Origin: Achromobacter sp. MYb9
GTDB taxonomy: Bacteria > Pseudomonadota > Gammaproteobacteria > Burkholderiales > Burkholderiaceae_B
Assembly (NCBI RefSeq): GCF_002975275.1
Contig: NZ_PCOQ01000016.1
Location: forward strand, 1-64,000
Direction of reading: 5' to 3'
DNA length: 64,000 nucleotides
The position numbers and the translations under genes were made by a program. Under the pieces are notes generated by a model. The model did no database searches. It saw only the letters and a list, made by a program, of their open reading frames with translations, and was not told the origin of the DNA. Shown here in pieces: positions 26,486 through 34,306 of this stretch. The first letter of the stretch is position 1. Every line of letters begins with the position of its first letter.

Positions 26486-27241
26486 ATGACATCGATGATG
26501 CAAGACAAGCGGGTTCTCGTCACAGGCGCCGGGCGCGGCCTGGGCGCCACCATCGCGCAGGGCTTCGCCCGGCAGGGCGCGGCGGTCATCGTGGCGGATA
26601 TCGACGCGGCGCTGGCCGCAGGCACCGCCCAGGCGATCCGCGAGGCGGGCGGCCGGGCCTCGGACGCCGTGCTGGACGTGACCGACGCCGACGCCGTCCG
26701 CGCTTTCGCGGCCCACTGCGCGGCGCGCCACGGCAATCTGGACATCCTGGTCAACAACGCCGGGATCTCGGCGCGCGCGCGGTTTGACGACCCGCAAACG
26801 CCCGCCATCTGGGACCGCGTCATGCAGGTCAACCTGCAAGGCACGTTCAACGTCACCCATGCATTTGTCGAGCAGCTCAAGGCCACGCGCGGCGTCATCG
26901 TCAACCTGTGCTCCATCGTGGCCTACGGCTGCGGCATCTCGACCGCGGGCTACGTGGTGTCCAAGGGCGGCGTGCGCTCGTTCACCGAAGTGCTGGCCCG
27001 CGACCTCGGCCCCCATGGCGTGCGCGTGAACGCGGTGGCGCCCGGCCTGATGGAGACCGAGATGACGGCGGGCCAGCGCGCGCAAGCCCACGGCACCGAT
27101 TGGTACATGAACCGCGCCCCGCTGGCGCGCGTCGGTCGCGCGGACGAAATCGTCGGCCCCGTGCTGTTCCTGGCCTCGGACATGGCCAGCTATGTGAACG
27201 GCGTGGTGCTGCCCGTGGACGGCGGCTACCTGGCCGTATAA
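26486..27241 (+). CDS. SDR-family oxidoreductase
   Basis: The 251-residue enzyme shows TGAGRGLG for cofactor binding, NNAGIS, a catalytic Ser in NLCSIVAYG and the YVVSK pair, plus APGLMETEM and the VNGVVLPVDGGY C-terminus. It lies 20 bp after livF and 9 bp before the next SDR. Two consecutive SDRs in a transporter operon suggest two successive alcohol/ketone oxidations on one imported molecule. Confidence 0.85.
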   Translation: MTSMMQDKRVLVTGAGRGLGATIAQGFARQGAAVIVADIDAALAAGTAQAIREAGGRASDAVLDVTDADAVRAFAAHCAARHGNLDILVNNAGISARARFDDPQTPAIWDRVMQVNLQGTFNVTHAFVEQLKATRGVIVNLCSIVAYGCGISTAGYVVSKGGVRSFTEVLARDLGPHGVRVNAVAPGLMETEMTAGQRAQAHGTDWYMNRAPLARVGRADEIVGPVLFLASDMASYVNGVVLPVDGGYLAV

Positions 27242-27250
27242 GGAGACATC

Positions 27251-27979
27251 ATGGATCTGGGTACGGCATTGGTCACGGGAGGCGCCAGCGGCATGGGCCT
27301 GGCAATCGTCGAGCGCCTGGCGCGCGACGGCTTCAGCGTCGTGATGGCAGACCGCAACGGTGCGCTGGCGGAACAGGAATCCAAAGCGCTGCAAGCACTG
27401 GGGCTGACGGTTACGCACCGCGTGGTGGACCTGACCGACGAAGCCGCCACGCGCGCGCTGGTCCGCTCGCTTCCGCCCTTGGCCGCGTTGGTCAACAACG
27501 CCGGCCTATTCGACGAGCGCAAGTTCTTCGAAGTCGATTCGGACGATTACCGCCGAGCCTTCGACGTCAACCTGCTGGCGGTGGCAACGCTGACGCAGGA
27601 AGCCGCGCGCACCATGGCGGCGGGCGCCAAGGTCGTCAACATCGCATCGCGCGCCTATCTGGGCGCGAAGAACCATCCGCACTACGTGGCCTCGAAGGCC
27701 GCGCTGGTCGGCTACACCCGCGCCGCCGCGATGGAGCTGGCCGGGCGCGGGATACTCGTCAACGCCATCGCCCCGGGGCTTATCGACACGCCGCTCTTGC
27801 GCAACCTGACGCCGGAACGCCTGGCCGCGCAACTGGCGTTGCAGCCGACCGGCCGCGCGGGCCAACCGCAAGACATCGCCAATGCCGTGTCCTTCCTGGC
27901 CGCGCCGCACATGGATTTCATTACGGGCCAGGTCCTCTTCGTTGATGGCGGCAAATCGCTGGGCGGGTCGGGAGCATAA
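27251..27979 (+). CDS. SDR-family oxidoreductase
   Basis: The 242-residue enzyme has TGGASGMG, NNAGLFDE, a Ser in NIASRAYLG and the YVASK pair. It belongs to the same broad family as the previous gene but is clearly divergent from it. The stop is 5 bp before the flavoprotein start. It is likely to act on the same substrate line as its neighbours. Confidence 0.85.
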   Translation: MDLGTALVTGGASGMGLAIVERLARDGFSVVMADRNGALAEQESKALQALGLTVTHRVVDLTDEAATRALVRSLPPLAALVNNAGLFDERKFFEVDSDDYRRAFDVNLLAVATLTQEAARTMAAGAKVVNIASRAYLGAKNHPHYVASKAALVGYTRAAAMELAGRGILVNAIAPGLIDTPLLRNLTPERLAAQLALQPTGRAGQPQDIANAVSFLAAPHMDFITGQVLFVDGGKSLGGSGA

Positions 27980-27984
27980 GCAGC

Positions 27985-29691
27985 ATGGACAGCATCAAGT
28001 GGGACAAGGAAGTCGACGCGCTGGTGGTCGGCTCCGGTGCAGGCGGCATGGCGGCGGCGCTGACCGCGCACGCGGAAGGGCTGGACGTTTTGCTGGTCGA
28101 GAAGACCCACCGCATTGGCGGTTCGACGGCGATTTCCGGCGGCGCGCTCTGGATACCGTTGAACGCCCAGACCGACGCCGCCGGCCACCCCGACAACTTC
28201 GACAAGGTCTGGACCTATCTTGCGCAGACCGTCGGCGCCGCGGCGTCCGACGACATGAAGCGCGCGTATCTGGACGCCGGCCCGCGCATGATGGACTACC
28301 TGGTGTCGCGCGGCTTCCTGGACGTAGCCGCGCGCACCGCGTCGCCCGACTACTATCCTGATCTGCCGGGCGCGGCGCTGGGCGGCCGGTCGCTGGACCC
28401 GGTGGAATTCGACGGCCGCAAACTGGGCCGCCACTTCCGCACGTTGCGCGACCCGTTGAAGGAATTCACCGTGCTGGGCGGCATGATGGTCAACATCACC
28501 GATGTGCGCCACTTGCTTCGCGCCACGCGTTCCATGGCCTCCTGGCGCCACAGCATGAAGCTGGTGCTGCGCTTCGTGGCGGACCGCGTGCGCGGCTACC
28601 ATCGTGGCACCCGGCTGCTGCTGGGCAACGCATTGGCCGCGCAACTGTTCCATGGCGTGATCACGCGTGGGGTCGAATACTGGCTGGACGCGCCTGTGCA
28701 TGTCCTGCACCGCGACGCCGCGGGCCGCGTGCTGGGCGCATCGGTCAAGCGGGACGGAAAAACCTTGAACGTCCGCGCGCGGCGGGGCGTGGTGATGGCG
28801 ACCGGCGGCTTTCCCTGGGACCGCGAGCGCCGCGCCCGCACCTATCCGCAACCCAGCGGCGACTGGTCCATGTCCCCACGCGACAACACCGGCGACGGCA
28901 TCCGGCTGTCGGAGCAGGCGGGCGCCGCCCTGGGCGCCGGCTACGCCAGCCCCGCGTTCTGGGCGCCGATATCCATCCTGGAATCCGCCGATGGCAAGCG
29001 CCTGCATTATCCGCATCTGGTGTGGGACCGCGCCAAGCCCGGCCTGATTGCCGTGAACAGCGCGGGCAAGCGCTTCGTGAACGAATCCACGTCGTATCAC
29101 GAGTTCGTGCAGGGCATGCAACGCAGCAACGAGACCGTGCCCAGCATCCCGGCGTTTCTTATCTGCGACCAGCGGTTCATCGATACCTGGGGGCTGGGCC
29201 TGGCGTTGCCGGGCGGCCGCCCCCGCCAGCACCTGATCGACGCCGGCTATCTGATCCAGGCGCCGACGCTGGCTGCATTGGCCACGAAGATCGGCGTGCC
29301 GGCCGACGCGCTGGAAGCCACCGTCGCGCGCTACAACACCTATGCCGCGCAAGGCCAGGACCCGGATTTCGGCAAAGGCGGCACCGCCTACAACCGCTAT
29401 CTGGGCGACCCAGACCATCAGCCCAACCCTTGCCTGGCGCCGCTTGCCGCCGGCCCCTGCTACGCCGTCAAGGTCTACGCCGGCGACATCGGCACCGCCT
29501 GCGGCATCGCGGCGAACGCCAACGCCCAGGCCGTGGACGCCACGGGCGCGCCCATCCCCGGCCTGTATGTGGCCGGCAACGACATGCACTCCGTAATGGG
29601 CGGCGCCTATCCCGCCCCCGGCATCACGCTGGGCCCCGCCCTGACGTTCGGCTGGGTGGCTGGACAACACCTGGCCCATGCACAACACTGA
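27985..29691 (+). CDS. FAD-dependent dehydrogenase, 3-ketosteroid delta1-dehydrogenase-like
   Basis: The 568-residue flavoprotein has an N-terminal FAD-binding motif (DALVVGSGAGGMAAALTAHAEGLDVLLVEK), GGSTAISGGALWIP and the C-terminal GLYVAGNDMHSVMGGAYPAPGITLGPALTFGWVAG. This layout is shared by 3-ketosteroid dehydrogenases and fumarate-reductase-like enzymes. It probably introduces a double bond next to a ring ketone, or saturates one. The two SDRs just upstream could create the ketone. Its physiological substrate may be an alicyclic or terpenoid acid rather than a steroid. Confidence 0.8.
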   Translation: MDSIKWDKEVDALVVGSGAGGMAAALTAHAEGLDVLLVEKTHRIGGSTAISGGALWIPLNAQTDAAGHPDNFDKVWTYLAQTVGAAASDDMKRAYLDAGPRMMDYLVSRGFLDVAARTASPDYYPDLPGAALGGRSLDPVEFDGRKLGRHFRTLRDPLKEFTVLGGMMVNITDVRHLLRATRSMASWRHSMKLVLRFVADRVRGYHRGTRLLLGNALAAQLFHGVITRGVEYWLDAPVHVLHRDAAGRVLGASVKRDGKTLNVRARRGVVMATGGFPWDRERRARTYPQPSGDWSMSPRDNTGDGIRLSEQAGAALGAGYASPAFWAPISILESADGKRLHYPHLVWDRAKPGLIAVNSAGKRFVNESTSYHEFVQGMQRSNETVPSIPAFLICDQRFIDTWGLGLALPGGRPRQHLIDAGYLIQAPTLAALATKIGVPADALEATVARYNTYAAQGQDPDFGKGGTAYNRYLGDPDHQPNPCLAPLAAGPCYAVKVYAGDIGTACGIAANANAQAVDATGAPIPGLYVAGNDMHSVMGGAYPAPGITLGPALTFGWVAGQHLAHAQH

Positions 29692-29717
29692 CGCCTCTCT
29701 ACCGCCAAGGACCCCCC

Positions 29718-30317
29718 ATGAAGATCTTCCACTCGCCTGCTTCGCCGTTCGTCCGTAAATGCATGGTCGTCGCGCATGAACTTGGACTGGCCGACCGCAT
29801 CGAAAAGCTGCCCAGCGCCGCTGGCCCTGTTGCCCGTGACCAGACGATCATTCCCAGCAATCCGCTGGGCCAGGTGCCAACCTTCATCACCGACGACGAC
29901 CAGTCGATCTTCGACAGCCGCGTGATCTGCGAATACCTGAACGCACTGGGCGGCGGCGCGCTATTTCCCGCCGACGGCACCCGCTGGCAGGTGTTGACTC
30001 AGCAATCGATGGCCGACGGCATGATGGGCGCCGCCTTGCTGGCGCGCTATGAAACCGCGCTGCGCCCCGAAGCGCTGCGCTGGGACGGCTGGATCGACGG
30101 CCAGTTGAGCAAGGTCCGCGACGGCCTGGCCCTGATCGAAAAACACGCCGCGTCGCTGCAAGGCCGGCTGGACATCGGCGTCATCACCATCGGCTGCGCG
30201 CTGGGCTACCTGGACTTCCGCTTCCCCGACCTGAACTGGCGCGACGGCCACCCCGCCACCGCCGCCTGGTACGAAGCCTTCAGCCAACGCCCGTCCATGC
30301 AGGCCACCAAGCCCTGA
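29718..30317 (+). CDS. Glutathione S-transferase
   Basis: The 199-residue protein has a thioredoxin-like N-terminal domain (MKIFHSPASPFVRKCMVVAHELGL with the catalytic Ser region, NPLGQVPTFITDD, IFDSRVICEYLN) and an all-helical C-terminal domain. It may conjugate glutathione or act as a lyase/isomerase on an electrophilic product of the upstream flavoprotein. It starts 26 bp after that gene and ends the operon before a strong terminator. Confidence 0.85.
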   Translation: MKIFHSPASPFVRKCMVVAHELGLADRIEKLPSAAGPVARDQTIIPSNPLGQVPTFITDDDQSIFDSRVICEYLNALGGGALFPADGTRWQVLTQQSMADGMMGAALLARYETALRPEALRWDGWIDGQLSKVRDGLALIEKHAASLQGRLDIGVITIGCALGYLDFRFPDLNWRDGHPATAAWYEAFSQRPSMQATKP

Positions 30318-30413
30318 CCGGTTTTGGGCTGGCGGCATGGCCGGGAAATCCCGCCGGAGTCCCGTCCCGCCGCCCGCCTGGTACGGCGCCGCCCCCCGGG
30401 ACGCCGCCGCTCG

Positions 30414-30442
30414 GCCCCAGGCTTCGGCCTGGGGCTTTTTTT
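30414..30442 (+). terminator. Intrinsic terminator after the liv/SDR/GST operon
   Basis: GCCCCAGGC (30414-30422), loop TTCG, GCCTGGGGC (30427-30435) and seven T. This is a textbook intrinsic terminator. Confidence 0.92.
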
Positions 30443-30478
30443 GCCTTGGGGGCAGCAAGCTCGCGCAGCGGGCGAAGC
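30443..30478 (-). repeat. Partial copy of the dispersed intergenic repeat
   Basis: TGGGGGCAGCAAGCTCGCGC and the following GCGAAGCGTGGGGGC resemble one end of the repeats at 19087-19186 and 34082-34175. Only about 35 bp is shared. Confidence 0.45.
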
Positions 30479-30573
30479 GTGGGGGCTTTTTTCGGCCTTC
30501 CCGTCCTGTTACAGTGAACTTGTCACCCGCTGGACAGACCAAACTTCTGGCCCACCACGACAGGGAGCCCCGC

Positions 30574-31161
30574 ATGAACGTCGCTGCGATCTCCGCCATT
30601 CCTCGCGTTGCCGCGCCCTACCCGGCGCGCATCCCGATGCTGGACGATACCCGCCCCGCGTGGGAAGCCGAACGGGTGGCGCAAAACGCCGCTGCCCGCC
30701 AGGCCCAGCGCGCCGCGCAGGCCGCCACGGCCTGGGAAGCCCAGCGCGTCGCCCGCCTGCGCGACGCCGACCCGCCCGCAGCCTTCGGCGTCTTCGCCCG
30801 GAATGCCCATGTGGGCGCCGATGCGCCGCGCCTGCCGCCTGCACCGCACACTCACGTGGACGCCTTGCGCGACCAGTACGCCGATGCGCGCATGCGTCGC
30901 GCCGTCGACGATTTCTCGGCACAGCCGGATCCGCTGGCGCAACGCGCCGGCAGCGCCAACGACCTGGGCACCATCGAAGGCCTGACGCCGCTGCAACCGT
31001 ACCGGGTCGCGATGGGCAATCCGCAGGTGCAGGAATGGCAAGCCGCCGTGGCCATGAAGGCCGCCAGCGCCGCCGTGCCCGCCGTGGCCAACATCGGCGC
31101 CACCGAGAACGTCACCGACAACGCCCGCTACCGGTCCGGCTTCGCACCCGACACGCGCTGA
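30574..31161 (+). CDS. Hypothetical protein, Ala/Arg-rich
   Basis: The 195-residue protein is not recognised. It is rich in Ala, Arg and Gln, with a repetitive helical stretch (AQNAAARQAQRAAQAATAWE) around residues 35-60 and a less biased C-terminal half. There is no signal peptide or membrane segment. A GGGAG ribosome-binding site precedes the ATG at 30574, and a strong terminator follows. It lies between two unrelated operons. Confidence 0.6.
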   Translation: MNVAAISAIPRVAAPYPARIPMLDDTRPAWEAERVAQNAAARQAQRAAQAATAWEAQRVARLRDADPPAAFGVFARNAHVGADAPRLPPAPHTHVDALRDQYADARMRRAVDDFSAQPDPLAQRAGSANDLGTIEGLTPLQPYRVAMGNPQVQEWQAAVAMKAASAAVPAVANIGATENVTDNARYRSGFAPDTR

Positions 31162-31215
31162 CCACCCTTGCCGCCCACCGCGCCCGCCATCGCGGCGCGG
31201 CGCCCCAAAAGAAAA

Positions 31216-31245
31216 AGCCGCCTGTTTCCAGGCGGCTCTTTTTTT
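31216..31245. terminator. Bidirectional intrinsic terminator
   Basis: AGCCGCCTG (31216-31224), loop TTTC, CAGGCGGCT (31229-31237), then C and a T run. An A-rich flank on the left lets it work on both strands, between the hypothetical gene and the convergent DUF3100-like gene. Confidence 0.9.
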
Positions 31246-31271
31246 GTCGGCCGACGTTCAGGCCCGCACGA

Positions 31272-32609
31272 TCAGTGGAAGAATTCCGCGATCATCGTCG
31301 CGCCCATGAACGTGCCGGCGTTGGCGGCCAGGGACACAACCACGATCTTCCAGCCCAGCTTGCGGAACGCAGGCAGATCTTTCAGGATCGACAGACCGGC
31401 CATGGCCAGGATGACGGTGGTGAACGGCAGGAAGTTCACCTTGCCGACGGCAGCGATGATCTGGTCCGAGTACGGCAGCACGCCGGGGCAGCCCGCCGTC
31501 ATGGCGATCAGCGACAACACGGCAACGGCCGGCAGCTTGGGCACCACGCGCAGGATCAGGTCGGTCAGGACCACCAGCAGGATAATGATGCCCATGCCGG
31601 GCAGCGCGTCCATGAACGGCACGTTGTAGCCCAGGCGGTTGCCCACCAGCGCGAACAGGCCGCAAACCATATAGGCGGTCAGGCGGTCACCGAAGCCCAT
31701 TTTTGCGCCATGCGCCGGCACGTCTTCGGACACGCTGTCGTCGACCTTGGCTTCCGAGGCCTTGCCGCGCGCGAAGCGGCCCAGCACGGGTTCCAGCTTG
31801 CCGTACAGGAAGATGGTCGTGGGCAGCGAGATGAACAGCGTGAAGTACACGCCGACCACGGTCGTCAGCAAGTTGGCGGCAGCGGCCAGCGCGGCCACTT
31901 GATGCGCCATTTCCGGCGTCTGCTGCGAGGCGATGGCGCCCACGCCGGCCGCCATCATGCTGCCCGAGCCCACGCCGGCGCCCATGGCGAGCGAACGCGG
32001 ATCAAAGATGTTCAGGCTGGTGATGAAGCCGGCCATCAGCGCGACGAACAGCGCGCCGATCACCGTGCCCGTGATGTACTCGGCCATCACGCCGCGGCCT
32101 TCCGGCGAATTCATGCCGTAGCGTTCGCCGATGATGGCCAGGCTGGGCTCGCGGCCCACCGAGAAGGTAGCGCCGATGGCTTCGCGCTTGATGCCCAGCA
32201 GCAGGGCCAGCGGCAAGCCGATGACCATCGTGCCGAAGAAGTGGCCGAATTCCTGGAACACCAGGGCCCAACCGGCTTCGCGCACCTGCGGCAGCGATCC
32301 ACCGACCATCAGGCCCAGCTTCGCCAGGAACGGCAGCAGGGCGTATTGCAGATAGCCGCTGATGCGGGTCTGCATGGCCTTGTCGATGCCCGAACCTGCC
32401 GGCAGGCGCTGGCCGAACGCGGCCACGATGGCGCCGATGAAGATCGCCCAAAGCATCGGTTGCAGAACGATCTTGCCCGGGCCCACCGCGAAGGTGACGC
32501 TGCCGATCGCTTCGGAAATACCGACCACCAGCAAAATGGCGGCCAGCATGCGAATGCGGGCGGATAGCGGCATGGAGGGCGCGGCCAGGCTGACGCTGGC
32601 GTGAGACAT
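31272..32609 (-). CDS. DUF3100-like multi-pass membrane protein
   Basis: The 445-residue inner-membrane protein has about ten hydrophobic segments and opens with RIRMLAAILLVVGISEAIGSVTFAVGPG, a stretch I associate with the DUF3100 group found in Bordetella-type genomes. A conserved glycine-rich region GAGVGSGSMMAAGVGAIASQ lies near the middle. It is probably a transporter, and the ligand is unknown. ATG 32609 is chosen (GGGG site upstream); the longer in-frame extension is Arg-rich without homology. It is divergent from a LysR gene with a dyad between them. Confidence 0.7.
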   Translation of the reverse strand: MSHASVSLAAPSMPLSARIRMLAAILLVVGISEAIGSVTFAVGPGKIVLQPMLWAIFIGAIVAAFGQRLPAGSGIDKAMQTRISGYLQYALLPFLAKLGLMVGGSLPQVREAGWALVFQEFGHFFGTMVIGLPLALLLGIKREAIGATFSVGREPSLAIIGERYGMNSPEGRGVMAEYITGTVIGALFVALMAGFITSLNIFDPRSLAMGAGVGSGSMMAAGVGAIASQQTPEMAHQVAALAAAANLLTTVVGVYFTLFISLPTTIFLYGKLEPVLGRFARGKASEAKVDDSVSEDVPAHGAKMGFGDRLTAYMVCGLFALVGNRLGYNVPFMDALPGMGIIILLVVLTDLILRVVPKLPAVAVLSLIAMTAGCPGVLPYSDQIIAAVGKVNFLPFTTVILAMAGLSILKDLPAFRKLGWKIVVVSLAANAGTFMGATMIAEFFH

Positions 32610-32739
32610 CGAATTCCCCTGATGAACGTGAATAAGTTTTCGTAGCGGCGCGCCGGCGCATGACGACGGCGGCGCGGGCAGCAGGCGCGATTTTCGCCCG
32701 GCGGCCTTGCGGGCAACCATGACACCACCTGCGCATTAG

Positions 32740-32758
32740 CGTTGCGTAAAATGCAACG
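32740..32758. promoter_or_regulatory. Candidate LysR operator
   Basis: CGTTGC-N7-GCAACG is a perfect 6-bp dyad between the divergent DUF3100-like gene (start 32609) and the LysR gene (start 32866). The spacing fits the T-N11-A architecture of LysR boxes. Confidence 0.55.
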
Positions 32759-32865
32759 GACAGCCTTTTCCTGGGAAAATTTTGCAAGGTATCCGATATT
32801 TTACGGGTAAACCCCAGGTCGACGCTGTGGATATCCCGCCGCACTCCGCTTTGAAGAGCCCCGCC

Positions 32866-33801
32866 ATGGATGAAAAACTCGACGCCCGCCGCACCCACTA
32901 TTTCATGCAGGTCATGAGCCGCGGATCGGTGCGCGGCGCCGCCGAAGTGCTGGACATGGACCCGTCAGCCGTCAGCCGCGCCATCGCCGCGCTGGAACGC
33001 GACTGCGGCATGGCGCTGTTCGAGCGCCGCGGGCGCGGCGTGGTGCCCACCGACGCCGGCCATATCCTGGCCCGCTACGTGAAACGCCAGCAGAACATCC
33101 AGGAGAGCTTCTTTTCCGAGATCGACAGCCTGCGCAAGGCCGAACGGGGCCATATCGACCTGGTGTTGGGCGAAGGCTTCGTTGAACTGATGTTCGACCG
33201 CGTGCTGCCCGGCTACTGGCGCAGCCACCCCGAGGTCACGCTGGATATCGACGTGGCCCGCACCTCCGAGATCGTGCAGCGCATCGTGGACGACCGCGCC
33301 TATATAGGGTTGGTGTTCCAACCGCCCAATGATGCCCGCCTGCGCACCCATTACTCGCGCCCCGAACCCATTCGCGCCATCGTGCGCCAGGACCATCCGC
33401 TGACCCGGCTGAACCGCCCCCTGCTGCTGACCGATCTGGCCGACCATCCGGGTGCGTCCATGCAGGAGGGGTTTGGCGTGCGCCAACATATACAGGCCGC
33501 CGAGATCAGCGAGCAGGTGCGATTGCGCAATGTGCTCACGACGTCTTCGTTCAAGGCGCTATGGCAATTCGCCGCGGCCGGCATCGGCTATGCGCTGACG
33601 CCCCCCATCGCCGTCACCGCGGACATGCGGGCGCAGCGGCTGGCCAGCCTGCCGTTGGCCAACCCGATCCTGAACCAGGGCAGCCTGCATGTGCTGAGCC
33701 GCGCGGGGCGTCATATCTCGCCCGCCGCCCGCGAATTGCTGGACCATATCGTCCGGGGCATCGGCGCGCCCGGGGCGCCCTCGTCTGATATGGTCGGTTG
33801 A
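32866..33801 (+). CDS. LysR-family transcriptional regulator
   Basis: The 311-residue regulator has an N-terminal helix-turn-helix (FMQVMSRGSVRGAAEVLDMDPSAVSRAIAALERD) and a LysR effector domain. It shares long identical runs with the regulator at 59205-60128 (ERRGRGVVPTDAG, FGVRQHIQAAE, SLPLANPILN), so the two are paralogues. ATG 32866 (MDEKLDARR) is chosen because upstream in-frame sequence lies in the promoter dyad region. It probably controls the divergent DUF3100-like transporter. Confidence 0.88.
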   Translation: MDEKLDARRTHYFMQVMSRGSVRGAAEVLDMDPSAVSRAIAALERDCGMALFERRGRGVVPTDAGHILARYVKRQQNIQESFFSEIDSLRKAERGHIDLVLGEGFVELMFDRVLPGYWRSHPEVTLDIDVARTSEIVQRIVDDRAYIGLVFQPPNDARLRTHYSRPEPIRAIVRQDHPLTRLNRPLLLTDLADHPGASMQEGFGVRQHIQAAEISEQVRLRNVLTTSSFKALWQFAAAGIGYALTPPIAVTADMRAQRLASLPLANPILNQGSLHVLSRAGRHISPAARELLDHIVRGIGAPGAPSSDMVG

Positions 33802-33876
33802 CGCGGATCTGCCTCTGTCTGCGAAGGGCGGCACGGCCTACAGTGCCCACTCCCCTTTATCCGCCAGGAGGCGCAT

Positions 33877-34068
33877 ATGCTTAGTTTCCTGCGCACGGTC
33901 CGCTCCGTGCTCTGGGGTTTTTTCGGCGTCCGCCGCGGCCGCGGCTATCAGGCCGACATCGCCCACAACAAACCCGGCCCCCTGATCGCCACCGGGCTGC
34001 TATTGGCCGCGTGCCTGGTGGTTATCCTGGTCTTCGTGGCGCGTTGGGCCGTGAATGCGGCGCTGTAA
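33877..34068 (+). CDS. DUF2970 small membrane protein
   Basis: The 63-residue protein matches the DUF2970 pattern: LRTVRSVLWGFFGVRRGRGYQADI followed by one transmembrane helix (about residues 36-57). It is common in beta-proteobacteria and its function is unknown. An AGGAGG ribosome-binding site is present. It is followed by a dispersed repeat element. Confidence 0.85.
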   Translation: MLSFLRTVRSVLWGFFGVRRGRGYQADIAHNKPGPLIATGLLLAACLVVILVFVARWAVNAAL

Positions 34069-34081
34069 GCGCCCCAGACTC

Positions 34082-34175
34082 AGCGTGGGGGCCCCTTCCC
34101 CCGCCGGGCCGCCCCAAGGGGGAAGCGCCCCCTCGGGGGGCAGCAAGCGCGCGAAGCGTGCGCAGCGTGGGGGCC
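34082..34175 (-). repeat. Dispersed about 100-bp intergenic repeat, copy B
   Basis: This is an inverted homologue of the element at 19087-19186. It begins and ends with AGCGTGGGGGCC, the complement of the terminal direct repeat of copy A. It shares the CCCCTCGGGGGG and GGGCCGCCCCAAGGGGG blocks. It lies between DUF2970 and the sulfite reductase gene. Confidence 0.7.
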
Positions 34176-34306
34176 TTATTTCCATATTACGAGAATGACT
34201 TAGACGCTGATGTCTGCTGCCTGTTACGGTTATGAATCCCCTTTTCCCGCCGCACGGCGCCGGGCGTGAAGGGACTCAGACCGAGAAGACTTCAAGGGCA
34301 GTAGAC

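Noticed and set aside
30324-32567. A 747-codon plus-strand open frame across the hypothetical gene and the DUF3100-like gene
   Set aside because: It is antisense to the membrane protein gene and crosses a strong terminator. The His/Gln/Arg-rich product has no domain.
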